A stretch of DNA of 64,000 bases, from NCBI RefSeq assembly GCF_000949295.1, contig NZ_JXYS01000078.1, positions 1 through 64,000 on the forward strand. Reading direction: 5' to 3'. The notes under the pieces are model-generated. The model saw only the letters and a list, made by a program, of their open reading frames with translations. It had not been told where the DNA came from and did not search any database. Position numbers and translations under genes: made by a program. The stretch is from Acidithrix ferrooxidans (lineage in GTDB: Bacteria; Actinomycetota; Acidimicrobiia; Acidimicrobiales; Acidimicrobiaceae). This document shows, one piece after another, positions 8,013-16,915 of the stretch; position 1 is the stretch's first letter, and each line of letters starts with the position of its first letter.

Positions 8013-8899
8013 GACTTGTATCCCAAGTAGTTCCATCCCGCAAGCGCGAAGTCCCTGCCATCGGACCGAGTCCACTTCTGTGAAGCATCGAACAGGTACT
8101 TGCACTCGTTTACCTCGCGCCACCTCCCATCGACGGCGATCGACTCAGACCCCTCCAGCTGGTTGTAGATGTGACCAAGGGTCCCCCGAACAAGTTCGGT
8201 CCAGGTCGATAGGTTCAGCACAGCGTCAGGGATGTTATAGACCAGGCATTCGACGAAGAACGACGGCACCTCCCGATGCACACCAGCAGTTACCATTGCA
8301 TTCTCGAGGCGCTTCATGATGCGCACGGCCTTCTTGTAACGCTGGTTGGTCCGTTGATTCTTTAAGTTACCGTTCGCTTTCTGTTGATCGGGATAATTTA
8401 GTAGCGAACTGTTGTCAGTCTTGAAGACCTTGGTGCCTTCCAGGAAGTTATCCGGACTGAAGTAATAACGGTGGTCAAAGCACGGTACGACATCTGCGTC
8501 TACTCGAGCACTGCCTGATTTGATTGTAAAGGCGGTTGATCCAGAAGAGTCAACTTGCCCCGGAAATTTCGCTTCTAGCGCTGTCTTGAGTTCGGATCGC
8601 AATCTGGCCGGTGTCCAAGGACCCGTGTAAGGCGTGCCAACAGGCTTCACGCCTGGCGTCACTTCATTCCAGTAGAGGGCGTTGGTGCATTGGACGGCTA
8701 TATCTACATCGCTATCTGAGCGGACGTTCGTGTTGTTCGCGTAGGACCCTTTCGCGTACACCTTCAGGGAGCAGTTTGCGAATTCGGCATGATTCCGAAC
8801 AGCCTCACGGATCATGCGCTCGGTGCGGTCCTGCTTCTCCTGCTCGGTGTCACTGGACGGGCCAGTCCAACCACTAAGTTTGTCTTCAAGCGCGGTCAT
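8009..8899 (-). CDS. CBASS CD-NTase (cGAS/DncV-like nucleotidyltransferase)
   Basis: A 296-aa protein. The nucleotidyltransferase signature GSYANNTNVRSDSDVDI (about 50-66) supplies the G-S turn and two catalytic Asp, and a third acidic position comes in ARVDADVVPCF (about 130). The C-terminal helical half contains RIMKRLENAM and FFVECLVYNIP, the SMODS-type core seen in CD-NTases. On phage infection these enzymes make cyclic oligonucleotide second messengers; the product here cannot be predicted. The start overlaps the hsdR stop (TCATGA) and the stop overlaps the effector start. No Cap2/Cap3 ubiquitin-like or HORMA/TRIP13 genes are adjacent, so this is a minimal type I-like CBASS. Confidence 0.85.
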   Translation of the reverse strand: MTALEDKLSGWTGPSSDTEQEKQDRTERMIREAVRNHAEFANCSLKVYAKGSYANNTNVRSDSDVDIAVQCTNALYWNEVTPGVKPVGTPYTGPWTPARLRSELKTALEAKFPGQVDSSGSTAFTIKSGSARVDADVVPCFDHRYYFSPDNFLEGTKVFKTDNSSLLNYPDQQKANGNLKNQRTNQRYKKAVRIMKRLENAMVTAGVHREVPSFFVECLVYNIPDAVLNLSTWTELVRGTLGHIYNQLEGSESIAVDGRWREVNECKYLFDASQKWTRSDGRDFALAGWNYLGYKS

Positions 8900-11800
8900 G
8901 ACGTGGCCTCCGAAGAAGCGAATAGCTCAGCCTGCTGCAGTACAAGCTCCACAGCCTTCTCTTCAAGATCGGGTGGGTAATCGTATTTCGCGAGGAGGCG
9001 CCTAACTTTGGCCCGCATCTCGGCCTTGACTGAAGCTTTGAAGTTCCAGTCGATCGTGATGCTGCTCTGAACCTGAGTGACTAAGTCAACAGCGATCTTT
9101 TTGAGGACCTCGTCTCCCATGGTGAGGACGGCCGAGTCGTTCTGGACAATGGCGTCATAAAAAGCTGCCTCGGCAACGCTTAGTCCGAGCTGCTCATGGC
9201 GGGTATTCTGGTCGCGCATCTCCTTGGCGAGCTTGACGAGCTCGGCAATGATCTCTGCGGTCGAGAGTGCTCGATTAGTGTAGCGATTGATCGCCTCATC
9301 GAGTTGCTCCGAGAATTTGCGTGCCTGGACAAGGTTGCTCCGCTGAATGGTGCGAATCTGGTCGTTGATGAGACGGCGAAGCAGTCCCATCTGGAGGTTG
9401 GGCTTCTCCTTGCCAGCGAGCGAGTCCAAAAACTCGTCACTCAAGATGGACAGGTCAGGAGTGTCGACACCAGCGAGCTTATAAATATCGATGACCTCGT
9501 CGGCAGACACCGCCTCGTTCACGAGCTGGGAGATTGCGGTATCGATCTCCACGCCTCCGCTACCCGCCCTCCCGGAATCAGGGTTCTGAATCTTGATAAT
9601 TGCTGCCCGAACGTCAGCAAAGAGGCGAATGTCGTTGCGGATCGCTACTGCTTCGTCACGTGCCCCGCACAGAGCGAAGGCACGGGTAAGAGCAAGTACC
9701 TGGTCGAGGAAGCGACTTGTCCGATCGGGATCCGCCATCACGAAGTCGAGAACCGATGCATGCTGACCAAGCCGCTCGGAGGCCGAAAGCAACGGCGAAG
9801 AGTCGAACGGACAGCCGTACAGAATGGCACGAACGACGTCGTGTTTCTCCAGCATGACAGCCACCATCTCTTCGATAGGGACGCCAGCCTGATCTTGATC
9901 GGAAGGAGAATACTCGGCAAGTGCTTTGCGGAGATTGGTGGCAACGCCGATGTAGTCGACGATCAGGCCACCTGGCTTGTCACGGAAGGTCCGGTTCACC
10001 CGAGCAATCGCCTGCATCAGACCTGCTCCCTGCATGGGCTTGTCAACGTACATCGTGTGCAAGGCTGGGGAGTCAAACCCGGTGAGCCACATATCTCTGA
10101 CGATAACGATCTCCAATGGATCGTCGGGATCCTTGGCACGGCTCTTCAGTTCGGTGCGGGTTTTCTTATCGTAGAGGTGACGTTGGAATGGAGTTGGATC
10201 AGCTGCGGAGCCGGTCATGACGACCTTGATCTTTCCAGCCTTCGGGTCGTCACTGTGCCAATCTGGTCTTAGTTTCACGATTCTGTCATAGAGCTCGACG
10301 GCGATGCGACGACTCATTGCGACAATCATGGCCTTGCCAAACAATTCTGCTCGGCGCTTTTCCCAATGATCGACTATGTCTGCAGCGATCAGATCCAGAC
10401 GCTCGCTGGCACCGACAATGGCTTCCACCCTGGACCACCGTGACTTGGCACGAATCGCATCGGACTCCTCGACCTCCTCTGTTATCTCATCGGCCAGAGC
10501 GTCGATATCCGCATGAGCGTCGTCATTAAGAGAGACCTTGGCAAGTCGGGACTCGTAGTAGATCTTGACGGTCGCACCGTCCTCAACCGCTCGTGTCAGG
10601 TCGTAGACATCGATGTAGTCACCGAAGACCGAGCGGGTGGACTTGTCAGCGGACTCAATCGGTGTGCCGGTGAAGCCGAGATAGGTGGCATTCGGTAGGG
10701 CGTCGCGTAAGTGCTTGGCCAAGCCTGATTTCAACGTGCCGTCCGCTCCAAGCGTCTCAGTAAAGCCATACTGTGAGCGATGCGCCTCATCTGCTACGAC
10801 CACCACGTTCCGGCGGTCGGTTAGAACAGGATTCGTGTCGCCACCAACTTCTGGTGCAAACTTCTGGAGCGTCGTGAATAGGATTCCTCCCGAGGCACGA
10901 CGAAGAAGCTGGCGGAGTTCAATCCGACTATCAGCCCTAACCGGCTTCTCTGGCAGGATCTCGGCCGGAGCAAACACCTCACCAAAGAGCTGATCATCGA
11001 GATCGTTTCGGTCCGTAATAAAGACAAGTGTGGGATTGTTCATCCTGGGGTCACGCATGAGCTTCGCAGCGAAGAACACCATCTCGAAGCTCTTGCCTGA
11101 TCCCTGGGTATGCCAGACTACTCCACCACGTCGATCACCATTCGGTCCCGCTGCCTCAACCGTGGATTCGACGGCTGCGTTCACCGCCCAATATTGGTGG
11201 TACTTGGCTACTCGTTTGACCAGCCCCTTACCTTCGTCGCTGAACACTACGAAGTTCTGCAAGATATCCAGGAAACGCTTCTGATCAAAGACACCTTTTA
11301 CAAGAACCTCGAGTGCTGGTCGGTTAGTAACTACCTCACGGCCATCCATTGTTTTCCACGGCGCATAGTGCTCGAAGGCACCTGTGAAGCTACTCATAGC
11401 GGCACTCGTGCCATCACTGATAACTGTGACCACGTTCGGAGTAAAGATCGACGGAATATCGGAACGGTATGTCTGCACCTGGTTCCAGGCGTTCCTCAAG
11501 GTGGCGTGTTCGTCAGCGAGGTTCTTCAATTCGAAGAGAGCTACCGGAATGCCATTCAAAAACACCAGTACATCGGGCCGACGATTCTTGCCTTCGATGA
11601 TCGTGAACTGGTTGACAGCAAGCCATTCGTTGTTGCTTGTGTGATCAAAATCAATTAGGTGAATGCGATCCGTACGCAACTGACCATCAGTCGTCCTGCG
11701 CTCAAGTGGCACTCCATCACGCATCAACTCGTGGACACGCTTGTTCTCTGTCACCGCATTTTGGGACTCTGCGCGCTCCAGTCGCTTGACCGCCTCATCG

Positions 11801-12000
11801 ACGGACGCGGGATCGATGCCCTTATTAAGCCGTATCATCGCTTCACGAAGGCGTTCATATAGATAAACCTGACTCCAGGAAGACCGTTCTGCGAACTGTG
11901 TGTCAGGAGCAATCTCAGGGCCGAACTCTGTCGAGTATCCAAGCTCTCGCAGGTACTCCAGTGCCGCCGTTTCGACGGTTGATTCGTTGAGTAGGTTCAA
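8896..12000 (-). CDS. hsdR: Type I restriction enzyme, motor/nuclease subunit HsdR
   Basis: About 1034 aa from a TTG start at 12000 that overlaps the Ymh stop as TTGA; an upstream start at 12033 is possible. The N-terminal nuclease domain contains IIEGKNRRPDVLVF and ALFELKN (PD-(D/E)xK type). The motor has Walker A HTQGSGKSFEMV (about 300) and DEAHRSQYG Walker B, followed by VIVRDMWLTGFDSP and the Q-AIARVNR motif. The C-terminal helical region ends with ITIDWNFKASVKAE. HsdR cuts unmodified DNA after ATP-driven translocation, together with HsdM and HsdS, both encoded just upstream. Its last 280 bp are duplicated at 5440-5720. Confidence 0.93.
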   Translation of the reverse strand: MNLLNESTVETAALEYLRELGYSTEFGPEIAPDTQFAERSSWSQVYLYERLREAMIRLNKGIDPASVDEAVKRLERAESQNAVTENKRVHELMRDGVPLERRTTDGQLRTDRIHLIDFDHTSNNEWLAVNQFTIIEGKNRRPDVLVFLNGIPVALFELKNLADEHATLRNAWNQVQTYRSDIPSIFTPNVVTVISDGTSAAMSSFTGAFEHYAPWKTMDGREVVTNRPALEVLVKGVFDQKRFLDILQNFVVFSDEGKGLVKRVAKYHQYWAVNAAVESTVEAAGPNGDRRGGVVWHTQGSGKSFEMVFFAAKLMRDPRMNNPTLVFITDRNDLDDQLFGEVFAPAEILPEKPVRADSRIELRQLLRRASGGILFTTLQKFAPEVGGDTNPVLTDRRNVVVVADEAHRSQYGFTETLGADGTLKSGLAKHLRDALPNATYLGFTGTPIESADKSTRSVFGDYIDVYDLTRAVEDGATVKIYYESRLAKVSLNDDAHADIDALADEITEEVEESDAIRAKSRWSRVEAIVGASERLDLIAADIVDHWEKRRAELFGKAMIVAMSRRIAVELYDRIVKLRPDWHSDDPKAGKIKVVMTGSAADPTPFQRHLYDKKTRTELKSRAKDPDDPLEIVIVRDMWLTGFDSPALHTMYVDKPMQGAGLMQAIARVNRTFRDKPGGLIVDYIGVATNLRKALAEYSPSDQDQAGVPIEEMVAVMLEKHDVVRAILYGCPFDSSPLLSASERLGQHASVLDFVMADPDRTSRFLDQVLALTRAFALCGARDEAVAIRNDIRLFADVRAAIIKIQNPDSGRAGSGGVEIDTAISQLVNEAVSADEVIDIYKLAGVDTPDLSILSDEFLDSLAGKEKPNLQMGLLRRLINDQIRTIQRSNLVQARKFSEQLDEAINRYTNRALSTAEIIAELVKLAKEMRDQNTRHEQLGLSVAEAAFYDAIVQNDSAVLTMGDEVLKKIAVDLVTQVQSSITIDWNFKASVKAEMRAKVRRLLAKYDYPPDLEEKAVELVLQQAELFASSEATS
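8900..9178. repeat. hsdR 3'-end direct repeat, copy A
   Basis: Within intact hsdR; partner of 5440-5720 in the same orientation. The two copies flank the CBASS, 85-aa, Abi_C and ATPase-fragment genes. Confidence 0.8.
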
Positions 12001-12722
12001 GGCGTGGCCTCCACGATCGCCTCGTCCACCCACCGAGCAAGAACGCTAAGCGCCGCTAGATACTCAAGTGCAACCTGTTCGTCAATGTCCTTTGGATCTT
12101 CGTGGTTGAATGGATTCCGGATGCCTGAATAGATCCCTTCGGCAAGTGCCATAGCGCCACGCTGGACTGACCTATAGGTGTCGCTGCCATCATTCGTCAT
12201 GCGACGCAGACGAGACTTCCCGGTGATTGGAGCATCAGTACTAAAAGCTTCCTGGAATAGGTTCTTCTCGCTGACATCCCTGCGTCCGACCTTGTTCTGT
12301 GTCTCCGCATTGACCTTCTTCGCAGCATCTTCAACCGCAGACCTATAGTGGCCCGATTGCCAAAGCGAGGAGGCACCATTCCAGACCCATGGGTGAAGTT
12401 TTGCTGCTGATATTTCGGGAGCATTCTCGCCAAGATTCTTTTGGAGCTCCTCCTGTCTAAGCAGTGACTCTTTTGCCCGTAGCGCTACCTCATGATGGAG
12501 TGCCCACTTCTTCCGACGAGTATCGACTTCGAGTGAACGCCAACCCGGGATCGCCCGATTTAGTATCTGCTCGACAATCTGTGCCTTTTTGACGACCTCA
12601 ACCTCTGACTCTGCGGTCTTATAGGTCCCTACACTTATAACTCCAGACGGCGCCCGTACATGATGAACTTCCGTTGCACTAATGAAGTCCTGGAGCTGGT
12701 TGAGAGCCCATTCGGTATTCAT
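11997..12722 (-). CDS. TIGR02391 (Ymh) family protein
   Basis: A 241-aa protein. The C-terminal half carries the Ymh/TIGR02391 pattern: WNGASSLWQSGHYRSAVEDA, then KNLFQEAF, a basic stretch, and GIYSGIRNPFNHEDP followed by EYLAALSVLARWVDEA. The family is common next to type I restriction genes and in prophages, and its function is unknown. The N-terminal half is helical. It lies between hsdS and hsdR with 4-bp overlaps on both sides, so it is co-translated with the restriction system and may be an accessory or regulatory partner. Confidence 0.8.
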   Translation of the reverse strand: MNTEWALNQLQDFISATEVHHVRAPSGVISVGTYKTAESEVEVVKKAQIVEQILNRAIPGWRSLEVDTRRKKWALHHEVALRAKESLLRQEELQKNLGENAPEISAAKLHPWVWNGASSLWQSGHYRSAVEDAAKKVNAETQNKVGRRDVSEKNLFQEAFSTDAPITGKSRLRRMTNDGSDTYRSVQRGAMALAEGIYSGIRNPFNHEDPKDIDEQVALEYLAALSVLARWVDEAIVEATP

Positions 12723-13888
12723 GCCACCGCCTCCGACACTCGAATCCGTCCGGAGAGCAGCTCCGGAAGTAGTGCATCTCTAATTTGCCCTAATAGAAGG
12801 ATCTCGTGCTCAAGCTGCACGGATCTCCTCTCGAGCGCAAAGAGATCCCCCTCGAGTTCAGTTGCAAAATCGACAGAAGGAAGTGCGACCTTCAGGGAGC
12901 CAAGCATCGTTGGACTCAATTCCGTCTGTCCTGTGCTCCCTGTCGCAAGGCCCTCGATATCCATCTCTCGACCGAACAGCGCGTATGCGAGAACGGTAGG
13001 GGGAACTACGTCGCTGTTTGGCTTGACCACGGACACGTGGCCGTCAACAAAGATGCTCCCCTTGTGCCAGCGACCAACACGGCCAAGCGTCCCGGTACCA
13101 GTTGAGTTTACGAGAATGTCTCCACTTGAAGCCTTCTTAGCGATCGCCACCTGTCGGTCGACCATCCGTCTCGCTGGGCCAAGCGAAATCCGTCCGTCGC
13201 GAACGCACCTCTGATTCAGCACGAGCGGTGCTAGAGGATCGTCATCGGCGTAGTTCGGTGCGATACCGCGCGCAATTGATATCGAGACATCAGAAAGAGG
13301 TAATCGACGCTCGTTCCCGCGACTTATGACGTACTCGAATCTCGCCATACCAAGCTCCCGAAGCAACGAGTAAGCCCGTCGATTCGACTCAATCTTGTCG
13401 TCCAGCGCTCCCAACGTGGCCGCAATACCGCGCTGCTCTTCGAGTGGAGGGAGTAGTACTTCAATTGCCGAAAGAGTAGAGCCAGATATTTCCTTGAAAG
13501 TTGAGCCGTTGGCCCGCCTCTCAAACTCATCTTTCATTGACCCAAGTAGGTAGTACATAAATAGGGTATCAACCTCATCACCTGGAACGAAACTACGGCA
13601 GCCCTGATTAGTCGTTAGAGGAACAGCTGCAATAGCCGTCAACCCAATTGGTGCTCGACTTGACAAGATGACCGTGCCAGTAGGAAGCAACTTTGCCGAT
13701 GATGCTCTTAGCCCGGAATCTGTGATGCTTCGCTCTCCAGTCCTCACAAATCGAGAGCGCTGCCTCGATAGATCTTTTGGCGTGATCCATGGATATCCAT
13801 CGCCAAAGTGCTTGCTATTAGCTGTGGAAGGTGTGCCTCCGCCAACAATGGTGCCAGCCTGTCCCAGTGATACGCTCCTCCAATTCAC
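12719..13888 (-). CDS. hsdS: Type I restriction enzyme specificity subunit HsdS
   Basis: A 389-aa protein with the two-fold layout of HsdS: TRD1 (residues 1-150, starting WRSVSLGQAGTIVGGGTPST), a conserved helix (LPPLEEQRGIAATLGALDDKIESN), TRD2 (about 200-340) and a second helix (ALERRSVQLEHEILLLGQIRDALLPELLSG). The TRDs read the two half-sites of a bipartite target that cannot be deduced from sequence. Overlaps with hsdM and the Ymh gene are 4 bp each. Confidence 0.9.
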   Translation of the reverse strand: MNWRSVSLGQAGTIVGGGTPSTANSKHFGDGYPWITPKDLSRQRSRFVRTGERSITDSGLRASSAKLLPTGTVILSSRAPIGLTAIAAVPLTTNQGCRSFVPGDEVDTLFMYYLLGSMKDEFERRANGSTFKEISGSTLSAIEVLLPPLEEQRGIAATLGALDDKIESNRRAYSLLRELGMARFEYVISRGNERRLPLSDVSISIARGIAPNYADDDPLAPLVLNQRCVRDGRISLGPARRMVDRQVAIAKKASSGDILVNSTGTGTLGRVGRWHKGSIFVDGHVSVVKPNSDVVPPTVLAYALFGREMDIEGLATGSTGQTELSPTMLGSLKVALPSVDFATELEGDLFALERRSVQLEHEILLLGQIRDALLPELLSGRIRVSEAVA

Positions 13889-15474
13889 AGCAGCAACTCT
13901 CCGAGTCGCTCCCGAACAACTTCTTCGAGCCGTCGCCCTTCCTCAAACTCAGCAAACAGCTCCTTTTTGAGTCGAGCAATCTTTTCATCAATCGGTTCGT
14001 CGTCGACCTCGGCCTCCTCGGCGCCGACGTACCGGCCCGGTGTGAGGACAAAGTCATGATGCTTAATCTCATCTAGATTGGCAGACTTCGTGAAACCGGC
14101 TACGTCCTCGTATGTGCCATCGTGGTGACGCCAGGCATGGTATACGTTAGAAATTTTGGCGATGTCTTCGTCAGTAAGCACCCTTAGTCGGCGACTCTCC
14201 ATTTTCCCAAGCTTGCGGGCATCAATAAAAAGCACCTCGCCCTGACGACTGCGGTGTCCGTTGCCGTGGCGATCCTTGCTGACGAACCACAGGCTGACGG
14301 GAATACCAGTATTGAAGAACAGCCTGTCGGGCATCGCCACGATGCAGTCAACCAGGTCGGCCTCGACGAGCTTGCGGCGGATGTCTCCCTCGCCGCTGGT
14401 CTTGCTCGACAGCGAACCATTTGCAAGGACGAAGCCAGCGGTACCTTTCGGCGACAAGTGATAAATGAAGTGCTGCACCCAAGCGAAGTTGGCGTTACCT
14501 TCAGGTGGAGTGCCGTACTTCCAACGTGGGTCATCTGCAAGTTTGGCATCCCACCAATTGCTGACGTTGAAAGGTGGATTTGCGATGACAAAGTCTGCCC
14601 GCAGATCTGGGTGTAAGTCATTAGCGAAGGAGTCATCGGAGTGATCACCCAAGTCGGCCTCGATGCCTCTAAGCGCAAGGTTCATCTTGGCCAGCTTCCA
14701 GGTGGTGTCGGTGAACTCCTGCCCATAAATCGAAATATCAGTGCGCTTGCCGCCGTGAGCTTTCACGAACTCGGCGGACTGCACGAACATTCCTCCCGAG
14801 CCACAAGCAGGGTCATAGACACGACCGTGATAGGGCTCCAACATCTCGACCAATGTCTTAACAATGGACCTCGGGGTGTAAAATGCTCCGGCGTCCTTGC
14901 CGGTCTCCTTGCCAGCAAACTGCCCTAGGAAGTACTCATACACTCGGCCTAGCACATCGTCAGAGCCGTGGTCATCGGACTCGGTGAATCCAATCGATCC
15001 GATAAGGTCGACGAGCTGGCCAAGACGTCCCTTGTCAAGGCCTTCGCGGCCATAGTTGCGGGGCAAGACACCTCGAATCGACGGATTCTCCTTCTCAATT
15101 AGATCCATCGCCGCATCAATGTCCTGACCAATAATTGGGAGCTTGGCTCGGTCCTGAATGTGCTGCCAGCGAGCGTCGGCCGGAACCCAGAAAACGTTGT
15201 GGCTTGTGTACTCGTCACGATCCTCGATGAGCCGAGAGCGCCTCTCGGGGTTAGGAATGAAATCAGCGGAGTCGGGATCGCTCAGGCTCGTTTCGATAGC
15301 CTGGCGACGTACCTCAAACCGATCGGAAATGTACTTGAGGAAGACTAATCCGAGAACGATATGTTTGTACTCGCTCGGCTCCTGGTTGCCTCGAAGTGCG
15401 TCCGCAGTATCCCACAGGCGCTGTTCGAGCGTCTTGGCTGGCTTCGTCGCAGTCTTGCGAGGTTGGCCCGCCAT
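13885..15474 (-). CDS. hsdM: Type I modification subunit HsdM (N6-adenine methylase)
   Basis: A 529-aa protein. The N-terminal helical domain includes WDTADALRGNQEPSEYKHI. SAM-binding motif I is VYDPACGSGGMFVQ (about 218) and catalytic motif IV is IANPPFNVS (about 297), marking an N6-adenine methylase. The AFYTPRSIVKTLVEML segment is typical of HsdM. The C-terminal helix GRRLEEVVRERL contacts HsdS in known complexes. It is the first gene of the minus-strand defence operon, with a plausible ribosome site (GAAAGGAAT) and the promoter at 15535-15563. Confidence 0.93.
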   Translation of the reverse strand: MAGQPRKTATKPAKTLEQRLWDTADALRGNQEPSEYKHIVLGLVFLKYISDRFEVRRQAIETSLSDPDSADFIPNPERRSRLIEDRDEYTSHNVFWVPADARWQHIQDRAKLPIIGQDIDAAMDLIEKENPSIRGVLPRNYGREGLDKGRLGQLVDLIGSIGFTESDDHGSDDVLGRVYEYFLGQFAGKETGKDAGAFYTPRSIVKTLVEMLEPYHGRVYDPACGSGGMFVQSAEFVKAHGGKRTDISIYGQEFTDTTWKLAKMNLALRGIEADLGDHSDDSFANDLHPDLRADFVIANPPFNVSNWWDAKLADDPRWKYGTPPEGNANFAWVQHFIYHLSPKGTAGFVLANGSLSSKTSGEGDIRRKLVEADLVDCIVAMPDRLFFNTGIPVSLWFVSKDRHGNGHRSRQGEVLFIDARKLGKMESRRLRVLTDEDIAKISNVYHAWRHHDGTYEDVAGFTKSANLDEIKHHDFVLTPGRYVGAEEAEVDDEPIDEKIARLKKELFAEFEEGRRLEEVVRERLGELLL

Positions 15475-15534
15475 CAGTGATATTCCTTTCGTAATCCCTC
15501 AAACTGGCGCCTTGATTTTTGCATAATTCTCCTT

Positions 15535-15563
15535 ATTATAACATTGTATGCAAAATCCAAGAA
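15535..15563 (-). promoter_or_regulatory. Promoter of the hsdM-led defence operon
   Basis: On the minus strand TTCTTG (15563-15558), a 17-bp spacer and a perfect TATAAT (15540-15535) lie about 60 bp upstream of the hsdM start. No other good promoter is obvious further down the overlapping gene chain. The rest of 15475-15713 is AT-rich and non-coding. Confidence 0.6.
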
Positions 15564-15713
15564 TCTGAATACAACACTACTGACCGCCTGTTACAGAATG
15601 CATTACGAGGAAATATTGGACACTCAAATCAAAATCGAAGCAACTAACTTGTCCTTAATTTGCGTGTTCATGAGGCACCAACATCCAACTTCATTCCAAT
15701 CTTCGACAAGCAC

Positions 15714-16697
15714 TCACCATTCCCAGGCAATACCGCTATAAAGTCCACCGTATAAATCGTGGAACTCAACATTGACACCCCGCTCGTCGCCAAACTCGAG
15801 GGTCTTACCGATGTGGGGAGTTCCGGGTCGTTCAAAGTACGTGAGTCCACGGTAGCTCCAGATGGTGTCTGGCCGATCGCCGATGAACACTGCTCCGAAT
15901 GAGGCGAACCGGGTGGGCTCGTGAAAGGCCTGACTCTGCTCGGTGAGCGCACCCGGGGTGCCAAGGTCTGGATCAGCTAGGAGCCGAAATTTAAGGTCGT
16001 AGGTCTCGCCTCGCCTCATCGGCTCCTTGTACCAGAACTGATGAGTAAAGCTCTCTCCGATGCGTTCAGTTTTGACCGTGAAGTCCCCTTCGGGAATCGG
16101 CCGCCCAGGGTAGGAACTGCTGATCGAGATGAAGTCAGCTTCGTCGAACGCAGCAATAAGTTGATGCCACTCCCTATTCTCCTGCCAGGCACGGTTGCGG
16201 ACCACCGTCAAAATACGGGCGGCCTGCTGGACAAAGCCGTTGTGAGACTGCGGCACCGAAAATCCGGTTGGGGACTTGGGATACCAACCCGTGACGAGTT
16301 GCTTACGCAGGCTATCCAGAGCTGTTTCTTCTCGGTCGGCGACAGCTTCAACCTTGATGCCGTGCTTGTCGCCGTAGTGTCGGCGCCGATCCTTGAGATA
16401 CGTCATGTCTTCGGTCTCGGGGGCAAGCCCGAAGACATCGAGCAGTATCTCGGGCTGCGGATCACGAAGCGACTCAATGGCCGATATGAAGCGTTCCAGC
16501 AACACCTCATACGATTCGTTGTCCCCGCCAAGAAGTTGACGAACGAGATTGGCTCTGGCAATACGAGTTGGGGAAAAGCCAGCGTCTTTGTGTAAATAGA
16601 CAAGATCTTGGAGAACGTTGTAAGCCTGCTTGGGATCCCACGCCGATGGTTCAACCCATCGATACGAGGACCGGACCGACTTCGATTGCGACTCCAA
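15714..16697 (-). CDS. Conserved-looking protein of unknown function (327 aa)
   Basis: Soluble, no membrane helix. The N-terminal part (about 20-110) is helical with WDPKQAYNVLQDLVYLH and RANLVRQLLGG. The C-terminal half is beta-rich with alternating aromatic residues (FTHQFWYKEPMRRGETYDL, TIWSYRGLTYFERP) and ends GLYSGIAWEW. I do not recognise the family. It is divergent from the mobilisation operon and upstream of hsdM on the same strand, 240 bp apart. A regulator or sensor of the element is possible but unsupported. Confidence 0.6.
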   Translation of the reverse strand: MESQSKSVRSSYRWVEPSAWDPKQAYNVLQDLVYLHKDAGFSPTRIARANLVRQLLGGDNESYEVLLERFISAIESLRDPQPEILLDVFGLAPETEDMTYLKDRRRHYGDKHGIKVEAVADREETALDSLRKQLVTGWYPKSPTGFSVPQSHNGFVQQAARILTVVRNRAWQENREWHQLIAAFDEADFISISSSYPGRPIPEGDFTVKTERIGESFTHQFWYKEPMRRGETYDLKFRLLADPDLGTPGALTEQSQAFHEPTRFASFGAVFIGDRPDTIWSYRGLTYFERPGTPHIGKTLEFGDERGVNVEFHDLYGGLYSGIAWEW

Positions 16698-16759
16698 TTC
16701 CTACTCCAACTCTGTTCGTGCGCATATCTCCAATGCAAAGCCAGCTCTAACCTCAAGGA

Positions 16760-16786
16760 TATTCGGTTGAGCAATATGGCCGAATA
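16760..16786. promoter_or_regulatory. Inverted repeat in divergent promoter region
   Basis: TATTCGG (16760-16766) and CCGAATA (16780-16786) are perfect 7-bp arms with a 13-bp spacer. They sit between the divergent 327-aa gene and the mobilisation operon, a natural operator position. A second hairpin with arms GGGTGG / CCACCC follows at about 16797-16828. Confidence 0.5.
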
Positions 16787-16879
16787 CCAGCGATGAGGGG
16801 TGGATGGCCCGCTGTAACGGACCACCCACGGTGTCATCGCAACCCACTCGGATTAATTGGAGAAAGGAGCAAAGACACT

Positions 16880-16915
16880 ATGAAGGCTATCAACTACGGG
16901 GTGGTGATCGTATGA
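16880..16915 (+). CDS. 11-residue leader peptide (MKAINYGVVIV)
   Basis: A strong ribosome site (AAAGGAGC at 16863-16870) precedes an ATG at 16880 that opens an 11-codon frame. Its TGA overlaps the ATG of the next gene as ATGA. The Shine-Dalgarno is correctly spaced for this leader rather than for the downstream start, so translation of the leader probably delivers ribosomes to the next gene. No family can be assigned. Confidence 0.5.
   Translation: MKAINYGVVIV

Noticed and set aside
9196-10272. 358-codon plus-strand frame opposite hsdR
   Set aside because: It lies entirely antisense to the clear HsdR helicase gene, has no ribosome site and no recognisable product.
16041-16595. 184-codon plus-strand frame
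   Set aside because: Antisense to the 327-aa gene, whose composition and reading frame are more protein-like.
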